Part shown: positions 1 through 5,984 of the stretch, in pieces | Layout: the number at the start of each line of letters is the position of its first letter | How positions within the stretch are numbered: the stretch's first letter is position 1 | Assembly: GCA_047519745.1 (NCBI GenBank) | Contig: JAPVSJ010000046.1 | Coordinates: 1 to 9,558, forward strand | Direction: 5' to 3' | Source: VRUE01 sp047519745 | Lineage (GTDB): Bacteria > Actinomycetota > Thermoleophilia > Solirubrobacterales > 70-9 | Length of the DNA: 9,558 nucleotides | Notes under the pieces: generated by a model | What the model was told of the DNA's origin: nothing | The model's input: only the letters and a program-made list of their open reading frames with translations | The model's database searches: none | Position numbers and translations under genes: made by a program

Positions 1-359
1 AGCGGGTCGACGCGGCCGTCGGGATGGGGGACGCCGGAGTCGGCGTGGCAGCGGACGACGTGGCAGATCGCGTCGGTCTCGCGGATCGAGGCGAGGAACT
101 GGTTGCCGAGCCCCTCCCCTTCGGAGGCGCCCTTGACCAGGCCGGCGATGTCGTGGAAGGAGATCGTCGCGGGCACCAGCTCGGAGCTGCGCACGGTCTC
201 GCCGATCCGCGCCAGGCGCTCGTCGGGCACCTGGGCGATCGCCACGTTGGGCTCGATCGTCGTGAACGGGTAGTCGCCGGTCTGCGCGCCGCCCTTGGTC
301 AGCGCGTTGAAGAGAGTCGACTTGCCCGCGTTGGGCAAGCCGACGATTCCGACCTTCAC
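1..359 (-). CDS. ychF: YchF/OLA1-family ATPase, N-terminal part (runs off window)
   Basis: This is the first 119 codons of a YchF-type P-loop NTPase (Obg-related, HAS-GTPase group, known to prefer ATP, ribosome-associated and linked to stress and translation control). The protein opens MKVGIVGLPNAGKSTLFNAL, with the Walker A GLPNAGKST at residues 7-15. The switch region is DYPFTTIEPN (29-38). The DxxG element is DIAGLVKGASEGEGLGNQF (70-88), and ETDAICHVVRCH follows (94-105). These are hallmark YchF stretches; the family more often has V than A at residue 11. The start is GTG at 357-359, chosen because it puts the P-loop at the usual distance from the N-terminus. This GTG overlaps the TGA of the upstream PAP2 gene (GTGA), so translation is probably coupled. 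The C-terminal helical and TGS domains lie outside the window. Confidence 0.95.
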   Translation of the reverse strand, partial: MKVGIVGLPNAGKSTLFNALTKGGAQTGDYPFTTIEPNVAIAQVPDERLARIGETVRSSELVPATISFHDIAGLVKGASEGEGLGNQFLASIRETDAICHVVRCHADSGVPHPDGRVDP

Positions 360-850
360 AGCGACAGCGGCACGATCAGGCCCAGGGCGACGCCGAGCAC
401 AGCGCCGACCAGGACGTCGGACGGGTAGTGCATGCCGAGGTAGGGACGCCCCAGGGCAAGCGCAAGCGCCAGGGCGAACGCCAGCGCCCCGAGCGGCTCG
501 ACCCGGGTCATCGCCGTAGCCACGGCAAACGAAGAGGTCGCATGCGCCGAGGGAAAGCTGAGCGAGCTCGGCGCCCCCCCGAGCGGCGGCAGCCCCTCCA
601 GCACAGGCCGAGGCCGCCTGACGATCAGCTTGACCAGGTAGTTGAGCCCAATCGCAACCGGCCCCAGGGCGGCACAGATCAACCAGGCTTCCCGATTCGA
701 CCCATCGAAGACCGCCAGCAAAACCCCAACCGCAACCCAGATCCCCCCATTGTTCCCAGCCCTGCCCAAAGCCCCGGCCGCGCGCTCGATCGCTGGCGCG
801 TGCCCGCGAGTCCGCATCGCGCGCAGGAGTCTGAGGTCAACCGTGCTCAC
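356..850 (-). CDS. PAP2-superfamily membrane phosphatase
   Basis: A 164-residue integral membrane lipid-phosphate phosphatase of the PAP2 (type 2 phosphatidic acid phosphatase) superfamily. All three catalytic signatures are visible: KX6RP at K74-P82, PSAH at 100-103 (the PSGH element, with H103), and RX5HX3D at R135, H141, D145. Hydrophobic segments lie at about 36-48, 55-73, 104-113, 119-134 and 146-162. The family dephosphorylates lipid phosphates or isoprenoid (pyro)phosphates at the membrane. The short actinobacterial form resembles enzymes acting on decaprenyl- or undecaprenyl-linked substrates, but the substrate cannot be read from sequence. The start is GTG (848-850), and no good Shine-Dalgarno precedes it. 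Its stop overlaps the ychF start. It diverges from the BtrH-like gene with 26 bases between start codons. Confidence 0.9.
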   Translation of the reverse strand: MSTVDLRLLRAMRTRGHAPAIERAAGALGRAGNNGGIWVAVGVLLAVFDGSNREAWLICAALGPVAIGLNYLVKLIVRRPRPVLEGLPPLGGAPSSLSFPSAHATSSFAVATAMTRVEPLGALAFALALALALGRPYLGMHYPSDVLVGAVLGVALGLIVPLSL

Positions 851-852
851 TG

Positions 853-871
853 GCGGAGCAGGATAATCCGC
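853..871. promoter_or_regulatory. Compact divergent promoter region with small inverted repeat
   Basis: Only 26 bases separate the divergent PAP2 and BtrH-like starts. They contain an inverted repeat GCGGA (853-857) / TCCGC (867-871) around the quasi-palindrome GGATAATCC (861-869). GATAAT (862-867) resembles a -10 element for the plus-strand gene. If so, its transcript would begin very near the ATG at 877, giving a leaderless mRNA. The mirror TATCCT on the minus strand is placed similarly for the PAP2 GTG. No convincing -35 is seen. This is positional inference only. Confidence 0.3.
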
Positions 872-876
872 TGAGC

Positions 877-1845
877 ATGCCCTTCGTTCCCGGCTATACC
901 CACACCCCCGGCCATCACTGCGGCTCGACCGCCCTGCGCAACCTCCTGGCGCACCACAGCGTGGACATAAGCGAGGAGATGGCCTTCGGGCTGGGCGCGG
1001 GCGCCTGCTTCTACTACGTGACGATCGAGGACGCCTCGCCGACCCGCTGGTTCAACGGCCGCACCGCCCGCCTCGAGGAGAACTTCGACGAGCTGACCGG
1101 CGCGGCGCTGGAGCTGCGCACCTTCGACGAAGGTGACGACGGCGCCTGGACCGCGGCCCGCGCCGAGGTCGACGCCGGCAACCCGGTCCTTCTCCTCACC
1201 GACCTCTACTACCTCGACCACTACGGCAACTCGGCCCACTTCCCCGGCCACGCGGTCGTCCTCGCCGGTTACGACGAGGAGCTGGCACACCTCTCCGACA
1301 CCGGCTTCGAGGCGCTGCAGACGACCCGCCTGGAGAATCTCGACCGGGCGCGTCACAGCCAGCACCCCGCCTATCCGCTCTCGGGTCACATGTTCACGGT
1401 CGATGGCGAGATCTCGCCGGAGCGGATCCGCGAGGCGATCCCGGCGGCGATCGAGCGGGCGGCGCGGGCGATGGTCGAGCCCGAGTTCCGCGGCTTCTCC
1501 GGGCTCGACGCCGTGCGCCGCCTGGCTGAGGAGGCCGGCTCCTGGCCGGAGATGGCGGAGGACTGGCAGTGGTGCGCCCGCTTCGGCTACCAGGTGATCG
1601 AGCGCCGCGGCACCGGCGGCGGGGCCTTCAGGCTGATGTACTCACGCTTCCTCGAAGAGGCGGGTCGCCCCGAGGCCCCGCTTGCCGCAGAGGCCGCCGC
1701 CGCCTGGACCGAGCTGGCAAACGCCTTCCACGCGGCGAGCGAGCATGGCGACCCCGACCCCGATCCCTGGCGCCAGATCGACACAGCGGCCAACCGCGTA
1801 GCCGACGCGGAGCAGCGACTCTGGGACTCTTTGGCCAATCCGTAG
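877..1845 (+). CDS. BtrH N-terminal domain / DUF4872-like protein
   Basis: A 322-residue cytosolic-looking protein (no signal peptide or membrane segment). It resembles proteins with a butirosin-biosynthesis BtrH N-terminal domain followed by DUF4872. The N-terminal domain has a papain-like Cys/His arrangement: HHCGSTALRNLL with C15, and HFPGHAVVLAGYDEE with H125. The preceding DLYYLDHYGN (109-118) is also typical. BtrH itself transfers a gamma-glutamyl-aminohydroxybutyryl group from carrier protein to an aminoglycoside; most homologues are uncharacterised. The C-terminal part (about 175-322) is helical and acidic. The start is ATG 877; GGAGCAGG (855-862) is a possible but distant ribosome binding site. 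Glu codons are almost all GAG, as expected for this genome. No aminoglycoside or other natural-product genes sit next to it, so acyl transfer or peptidase-like activity is inference from the family. Confidence 0.8.
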   Translation: MPFVPGYTHTPGHHCGSTALRNLLAHHSVDISEEMAFGLGAGACFYYVTIEDASPTRWFNGRTARLEENFDELTGAALELRTFDEGDDGAWTAARAEVDAGNPVLLLTDLYYLDHYGNSAHFPGHAVVLAGYDEELAHLSDTGFEALQTTRLENLDRARHSQHPAYPLSGHMFTVDGEISPERIREAIPAAIERAARAMVEPEFRGFSGLDAVRRLAEEAGSWPEMAEDWQWCARFGYQVIERRGTGGGAFRLMYSRFLEEAGRPEAPLAAEAAAAWTELANAFHAASEHGDPDPDPWRQIDTAANRVADAEQRLWDSLANP

Positions 1846-1861
1846 TTATCCCCGATGGAGC

Positions 1862-1927
1862 CGAGGTGCCTCGTGGTGTACCGTTTTCAACCACGGGAGG
1901 CGGGTAGTTCAGTTTTTGAAAAACCCG
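1862..1927 (+). repeat. Cluster of inverted repeats in leader of the large secreted protein gene
   Basis: The spacer 1846-1946 holds three stem-forming elements. The first is CGAG (1862-1865) / CTCG (1870-1873), extendable to CGAGG/CCTCG. The second is CGTGGT (1872-1877) / ACCACG (1890-1895). The third is CGGGT (1901-1905) / ACCCG (1923-1927), whose inside includes TTTTT (1913-1917) facing AAAAA (1919-1923). The first two share bases 1872-1873 and are mutually exclusive. They could form a terminator for the upstream gene, a folded 5' leader for the downstream gene, or both. A clean GGAGGAG ribosome binding site follows at 1932-1938, eight bases before the ATG at 1947. I recognise no known riboswitch class. 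Confidence 0.45.
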
Positions 1928-1946
1928 TCGTGGAGGAGATTCTCAT

Positions 1947-4772
1947 ATGAGAAGTGCGCGAGGCCCGATTGGGCTGTTGGTGTTAACCGCCGCATTCCTT
2001 GTTCTCGCATTTGGCGCTTCCAGCGCCCAGGCCGCATTCGGCATCGAAAACTGGGAAGTGGTGACCTGTAAAGAAAACGCCGACACGCCGCCCCTCGGCG
2101 GAAAAATCGAAGGGACGCCCACCGAAGTAGAGGAATCGAAATCGCCCGGACAGTGCACGGCCGAAACGTCTTCCAAATGGTACAAACAGGCCGGTGGTCA
2201 TCCTCCCTTCGCGATCACGGACTTCACCCTCAACAACGTCGGCGGATTCCCGGAAGGCTTCGTCAAAGACATAGTCGTCGACGTGCCCGAAGGGCTGGAC
2301 GTGAATCCAGAGGCGTACCCGGCCTGCCCACTCGCCCAGGCTGAAGCTGCGATCACCACCTGTCCTCTGACGACGCTGGTCGGCATCAACTACCTGACGG
2401 TCGTCACCTCCGTCAGCCCGTTGGAACAGGCCCGTGCCGCGGCGCCGGTCTTCAACATCGAACCCTTCCAGGGCCACCCGTCGATGGTCGGGTTCCCGGA
2501 CTCCACGGGGGCCGCGGTCTTCATCGTCGGCTCCCTCGACCCGGTCGACCAGCACGTCATCTTCACCATCAGCGGGCTGCACGCCCCCGACGCCACCCAT
2601 CCGCCCATCGTAGGCTCGAGACTCGTCTTTCTCGGCGTCAACAACCCGCCCTTCCTTTCTGGAAACGGCACCTACCTGACCAATCCGACCGTATGCGGCG
2701 CTCCTGAGACCGCCGGCCTGACGGTCAACTCACACGAAGGGGCCAGCGACGCCGCGAGCTTCACCGCTCCGTTCACCGGCGAAGGCTGCGGCAAAACCGA
2801 ACTGCCTTTCGTCATCGACCTCGCCGCTTCCTCGAGCGGGTCCACCGACTCGCCCGAACCGGCCTCCCTCGACGTGCAGATGCCCGATCAGTTCAAAGCG
2901 GGAGAACCGGTCGCCAACTCACACCTGCTGACCGCGAAGGTCACGCTGCCCGAAGGCGCCGGGATCAACCCGTCGCTGGCAAATGGGCTGACGCCGTGCA
3001 CTGACGCCCAGTTCAAGAAAGGCACCGACGAACCGGTTGAATGCCCGGCATCGTCGCGGATCGGCTCGATCGAAGTCGAAACGAACGCCCTCGATCAACC
3101 ACTGGGCGGCGATGTCTACGTCGCCGAGCCGCTCAAACAAGAACCGACCACGGGCGAACAGTTCCGGGTCTACCTCCACGCTTTCAACACTCGCTACGGC
3201 GTCAATGTGCGCCTGGTCGGCCATGTGTTCCCGAACCTGAGCACCGGTCAGGTCACGGTCGTCGTGCCGGAAAACCCGCAGGCGCCGTTCAACTCGTTCA
3301 AAGTCCACATCGACGGTGGGGCGAGGGGAGCGCTGACGTCGCCGAATACCTGCGGTCCGAACACGACGACGGCGAAATTCGTCCCGTGGGCGCGGCCGAA
3401 CGAAGAAGTGCCGCCGGAATCCGGCAATCCACAGTTCACCCTGAGCACCGCTCCGGGCGGCGGGCCATGTCCGAAAACGCTTGGCGATCGTCCATTCAGC
3501 CCGAGCTTCAGCGCCGGGCCGCAGAGCTCCAAGGCGGGCAAGTACAGCCCCGTCGATCTGCACATCACCCGGCCGGACGGAGCGCAGGAGATCCGCCAAG
3601 TCAACGTCGACCTGCCGCCCGGGATGGTGGCGAAGCTGAAGGGTGCCGAATACTGCCCGGAAGCGAGCATTGCCGCGGCGGGCAAGGCTTCCGGCAAAGC
3701 TGAGCAGGCCACCCCGAGCTGCCCGTCCAACAGCCTCGTCGGCACGGTCGACATCGCCGCCGGCTCCGGCTCGGCGCCGTTCCACGCGCCGGGCAAGGTC
3801 TACCTGGCGGGACCGTACAAAGGGGCTCCGATCAGCCTCCTGTTCGTCACGCCCGCCGTCGCCGGCCCATATGACCTCGGCACGGTCGCCGTGCGGGCGG
3901 CGGTCAATATCGACCCCGAAACGGCCGAAGTCCATGCCGTCTCGGACCCGATTCCGTTCATATTCGGCGGCGTGAAGCTCGACGTCCGGTCGATCGACGT
4001 CTCGATCAACCGTAAGGACTTCACGCTCAACCCGACGACCTGCCGCGAACCGTTCCATATCGACTCGTCGATCTTCGGCGGCGGTAGCGACCCGGCCAAC
4101 CCGGGCGCCTGGTTCGAATCGAAGGCCTCAAACGACTTCCGGGCTACCGAATGCAAGGCGCTGAAGTTCAAGCCGAAGTTCTTCCCGAAGATCCTCGGCG
4201 GCAAGAACGCGACCAAGCGAGCCGCCAACCCGAAGTTCCAGGCGACCATCGAAGCCCGCAAGGGAGACGCCAACCTGCGCCGCGCGGCGTTCATCCTGCC
4301 GCGGGCGACGATCCTCGATCAGAGTCACATCAAGACGATCTGCACGAGGGTCCAGCTGGCCGCCAGCGAATGCCCGAAGAACTCGGTCTACGGGAAGGCG
4401 ACGGCGACCTCGCCGCTGCTGAAGGAAAAGCTCAGCGGGCCGGTCTACCTGACCTCGTCCAGTCACACGCTGCCGGATCTGCTGGTCAACCTGCACGGCC
4501 AGGTCCCGATCCGGCTACGGGGCGTGATCAGCTCCGAGCACGGCCGCCTCAAGACCGTGTTCAACAACACCCCCGACGTCGCCGTGACCAAGTTCGTCCT
4601 CAAGATGAAGGGCGGCGCCAAGGGATTGCTGATCAACTCGCGGAACCTCTGCTCGAGGCAGACCAACGGCTTCCTCAACATGAAGGCGCAGAACAGCCGA
4701 CAGGTGAAGCGGAACAACCTGCGACTCAACATCCCCGCCTGCGGCGGCGGCAAGAAGCACCACAAGAAGTAG
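1947..4772 (+). CDS. Large exported protein with four tandem four-cysteine modules
   Basis: A 941-residue secreted protein of unknown function. The signal peptide has a basic n-region (MRSARG), a hydrophobic core (about 8-24) and an AQA cleavage site after A29. The mature part contains four degenerate modules of about 170-200 residues, with cysteines C127/C139/C250/C281, C351/C366/C469/C508, C570/C592/C699/C736 and C799/C809/C902/C932. Each module opens with a strand-like element such as VDVPEG, VTLPEG or VDLPPG. In each, the second Cys is followed by Pro, and the third closes a motif like NPTTC. Modules 2-4 carry a VYV/VYL strand (for example GPVYL). Two further cysteines (C41, C70) lie before module 1. 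The spacing suggests disulfide-stabilised beta-rich extracellular domains. There is no LPXTG signal or C-terminal membrane helix, and the chain ends GGGKKHHKK. Start and ribosome binding site (GGAGGAG, 1932-1938) are clear. Codon use differs from neighbours: Glu is mostly GAA, and Lys shifts from AAA to AAG along the gene. I recall similar large proteins in Solirubrobacterales; adhesion or surface coating is a guess. Confidence 0.85.
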   Translation: MRSARGPIGLLVLTAAFLVLAFGASSAQAAFGIENWEVVTCKENADTPPLGGKIEGTPTEVEESKSPGQCTAETSSKWYKQAGGHPPFAITDFTLNNVGGFPEGFVKDIVVDVPEGLDVNPEAYPACPLAQAEAAITTCPLTTLVGINYLTVVTSVSPLEQARAAAPVFNIEPFQGHPSMVGFPDSTGAAVFIVGSLDPVDQHVIFTISGLHAPDATHPPIVGSRLVFLGVNNPPFLSGNGTYLTNPTVCGAPETAGLTVNSHEGASDAASFTAPFTGEGCGKTELPFVIDLAASSSGSTDSPEPASLDVQMPDQFKAGEPVANSHLLTAKVTLPEGAGINPSLANGLTPCTDAQFKKGTDEPVECPASSRIGSIEVETNALDQPLGGDVYVAEPLKQEPTTGEQFRVYLHAFNTRYGVNVRLVGHVFPNLSTGQVTVVVPENPQAPFNSFKVHIDGGARGALTSPNTCGPNTTTAKFVPWARPNEEVPPESGNPQFTLSTAPGGGPCPKTLGDRPFSPSFSAGPQSSKAGKYSPVDLHITRPDGAQEIRQVNVDLPPGMVAKLKGAEYCPEASIAAAGKASGKAEQATPSCPSNSLVGTVDIAAGSGSAPFHAPGKVYLAGPYKGAPISLLFVTPAVAGPYDLGTVAVRAAVNIDPETAEVHAVSDPIPFIFGGVKLDVRSIDVSINRKDFTLNPTTCREPFHIDSSIFGGGSDPANPGAWFESKASNDFRATECKALKFKPKFFPKILGGKNATKRAANPKFQATIEARKGDANLRRAAFILPRATILDQSHIKTICTRVQLAASECPKNSVYGKATATSPLLKEKLSGPVYLTSSSHTLPDLLVNLHGQVPIRLRGVISSEHGRLKTVFNNTPDVAVTKFVLKMKGGAKGLLINSRNLCSRQTNGFLNMKAQNSRQVKRNNLRLNIPACGGGKKHHKK

Positions 4773-4784
4773 GCGAGGGCCGCA

Positions 4785-4820
4785 GGAGCCCGGGCGGTGC
4801 TTGTCTTCCGCCCGGGCTCC
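4785..4820. terminator. Strong hairpin between convergent genes, likely bidirectional terminator
   Basis: A perfect 13-bp inverted repeat, GGAGCCCGGGCGG (4785-4797) and CCGCCCGGGCTCC (4808-4820), surrounds a 10-base loop. It lies 12 bases after the stop of the secreted-protein gene and 7 bases beyond the stop of the convergent Fic gene. No U-tract follows on either strand, which is common for terminators in high-GC actinobacteria. Its position and symmetry make bidirectional termination the natural reading. Confidence 0.75.
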
Positions 4821-4827
4821 GCCTCTC

Positions 4828-5886
4828 TCAGAAGTCGCTGCGCAACCGTCGCCAGTGCTTGCGTCCACGCCCGGGCGACTCCACGGCACCGACATCGCGC
4901 AGCTTCCGCAGCTCGGCGCGGATGTGATCGACTCCGATGTCGGGCAGCGCTTCCTGGATCTCAGCCAAGGTGAAGGTATCGGCGATGTGCAGTCGGATGA
5001 AACTCCGAATGCGCGTCGCCTTCGAACCGCGACCGGCGCCGAGGCCGGCGGCGTACTCATCGAGCTGCCGGTAGGCGCCGATCAGGATGCCGAGAAAGTA
5101 GTCGAGCCAGGGCCATATGTCGTGCTCGCCCCGATCCCAGCCGTCGGTCGACGCCTGGAGGGCCTCGTAGTAGGTCTCCTTGCTCTTCTCGATCAGGCGC
5201 TCGAGGCTGACGAAGCGTCCGATGTCATGGCCGGCCCGGTAAAGCAGGAGCAATGTGAGGAGTCGCGACATCCTTCCATTGCCGTCGTTGAACGGATGAA
5301 TCATCAGGAAGTCGAACACGTATGCCCCGGTGAGCAGGAGGGGTGCATGGCGTCCCTCCGCCACCGCCGCCGCGAAGCGCTCGTGCAACTCATCCATCGC
5401 CCTCGGCGTCTCCGAGGGAGGCGTGCCGCGGAAGACGACGGCGATCTTCCGACCGTCGGGGGTGAAGCGGGCAACCTCATTCTGGACGGTCTTGAAGCGA
5501 CCGCCGCGAGTTGCAGTCCGGAAATACAGGTCGCGATGGAACTGCAACACGACATTGGGAGTGAAGGGGATCTGCTCGGCACTCTCGTGGATCGTTGCGA
5601 GCACATCGCGGTAGCCGGTGATTTCCTCTTCGGACCGGTTCCGCGGCCGAGCATCCTCGCGGACAAGTTCGGCGATCCTCGCCGCCGGAGCCGTGATCTG
5701 CTCGATCGCGTTCGACGCCGCCGTGCTCTGGATCATCGCCGCCTCCCGCAGCGCGTCGATGGCCTTTGGATCCCGATGCCGCAGAATCTCCTCGCGGCCA
5801 TGACCGGCGCTGGCGGCGCCGAGCGCCGCCGCAAAGGGGGCGGGAACCATGCCCAGGTGCTTCTCAAGCTCACGGAAGGTCTGCAT
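4828..5886 (-). CDS. Fic-domain protein (AMPylase-type) with C-terminal winged helix
   Basis: A 352-residue Fic protein, close to the usual length for the stand-alone Fic_N-Fic-wHTH architecture. Fic enzymes typically move AMP from ATP to a target hydroxyl. The catalytic loop is complete: HPFNDGNGRMSR at 197-208, with catalytic H197 and the phosphate-binding GNGR. The flap region lies near 127-155. An inhibitory helix matching (S/T)xxxE is present at S58-E62 (SNAIE), but the next residue is Q rather than the usual G/N. It sits N-terminal to the Fic core, as in class II Fic proteins that self-inhibit, so no separate antitoxin is needed and none is seen. Residues about 290-350 look like a winged helix (LAEIQEALPDIGVDHIRAEL), suggesting DNA binding. 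The ATG at 5884-5886 has no Shine-Dalgarno; the transcript may be leaderless. Three copies of a short motif lie directly upstream. Target is unknown. Confidence 0.92.
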   Translation of the reverse strand: MQTFRELEKHLGMVPAPFAAALGAASAGHGREEILRHRDPKAIDALREAAMIQSTAASNAIEQITAPAARIAELVREDARPRNRSEEEITGYRDVLATIHESAEQIPFTPNVVLQFHRDLYFRTATRGGRFKTVQNEVARFTPDGRKIAVVFRGTPPSETPRAMDELHERFAAAVAEGRHAPLLLTGAYVFDFLMIHPFNDGNGRMSRLLTLLLLYRAGHDIGRFVSLERLIEKSKETYYEALQASTDGWDRGEHDIWPWLDYFLGILIGAYRQLDEYAAGLGAGRGSKATRIRSFIRLHIADTFTLAEIQEALPDIGVDHIRAELRKLRDVGAVESPGRGRKHWRRLRSDF

Positions 5887-5887
5887 A

Positions 5888-5941
5888 AAATAGGTACTAT
5901 CTCGACGAGAATACCTATTTCGCTGCGTTAATACCTATTTC
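5888..5941 (-). promoter_or_regulatory. Probable operator: three copies of an AAATAGGTA motif at the Fic start
   Basis: Two exact direct copies of AATACCTATTTC (5910-5921 and 5930-5941) are spaced exactly 20 bp apart, about two helical turns. A third, inverted copy AAATAGGTA (5888-5896) touches the Fic start codon (ATG begins at 5886). Together the inner copies form a 9-bp-arm palindrome with a 15-base spacer. That spacer contains the small palindrome CTCGACGAG (5901-5909). The stretch is strikingly AT-rich against its GC-rich surroundings. On the minus strand, TATTCT and TATTAA within it could serve as -10 elements, but no -35 is clear. The Fic protein's own winged helix is the obvious candidate ligand, implying autoregulation; this is inference. 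Confidence 0.6.
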
Positions 5942-5984
5942 CTTGCCAGGGCGACGCCGCTGCCGCACCTACCGTTCCGCGCCG

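Noticed and set aside
24..428. 134-codon plus-strand open frame at the left edge
   Set aside because: It is antisense to ychF, whose minus-strand translation shows a textbook P-loop and DxxG motif.
1831..1848. Promoter TTGGCC...TAGTTA before the secreted-protein gene
   Set aside because: The two hexamers are only 6 bases apart and lie within the end of the BtrH-like gene; the spacing does not fit a sigma-70-type promoter.
2919..4058. 379-codon open frame antisense to the secreted-protein gene
   Set aside because: Its translation is Arg/Asp/Val-rich with no recognisable domain, and it lies wholly opposite a well-supported gene with signal peptide, ribosome binding site and repeated modules. 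High GC third positions create such frames.
5888..5941. CRISPR or phage attachment site from the AATACCTATTTC repeats
   Set aside because: There are only two direct copies and one inverted copy, with 8-base spacing that is too short for spacers and no cas, integrase or tRNA gene. Position at the Fic start favours operator sites.
4828..5984. Two-gene toxin-antitoxin module around Fic
   Set aside because: No small antitoxin-like frame precedes or follows it. The inhibitory SxxxE helix is inside the Fic protein itself.
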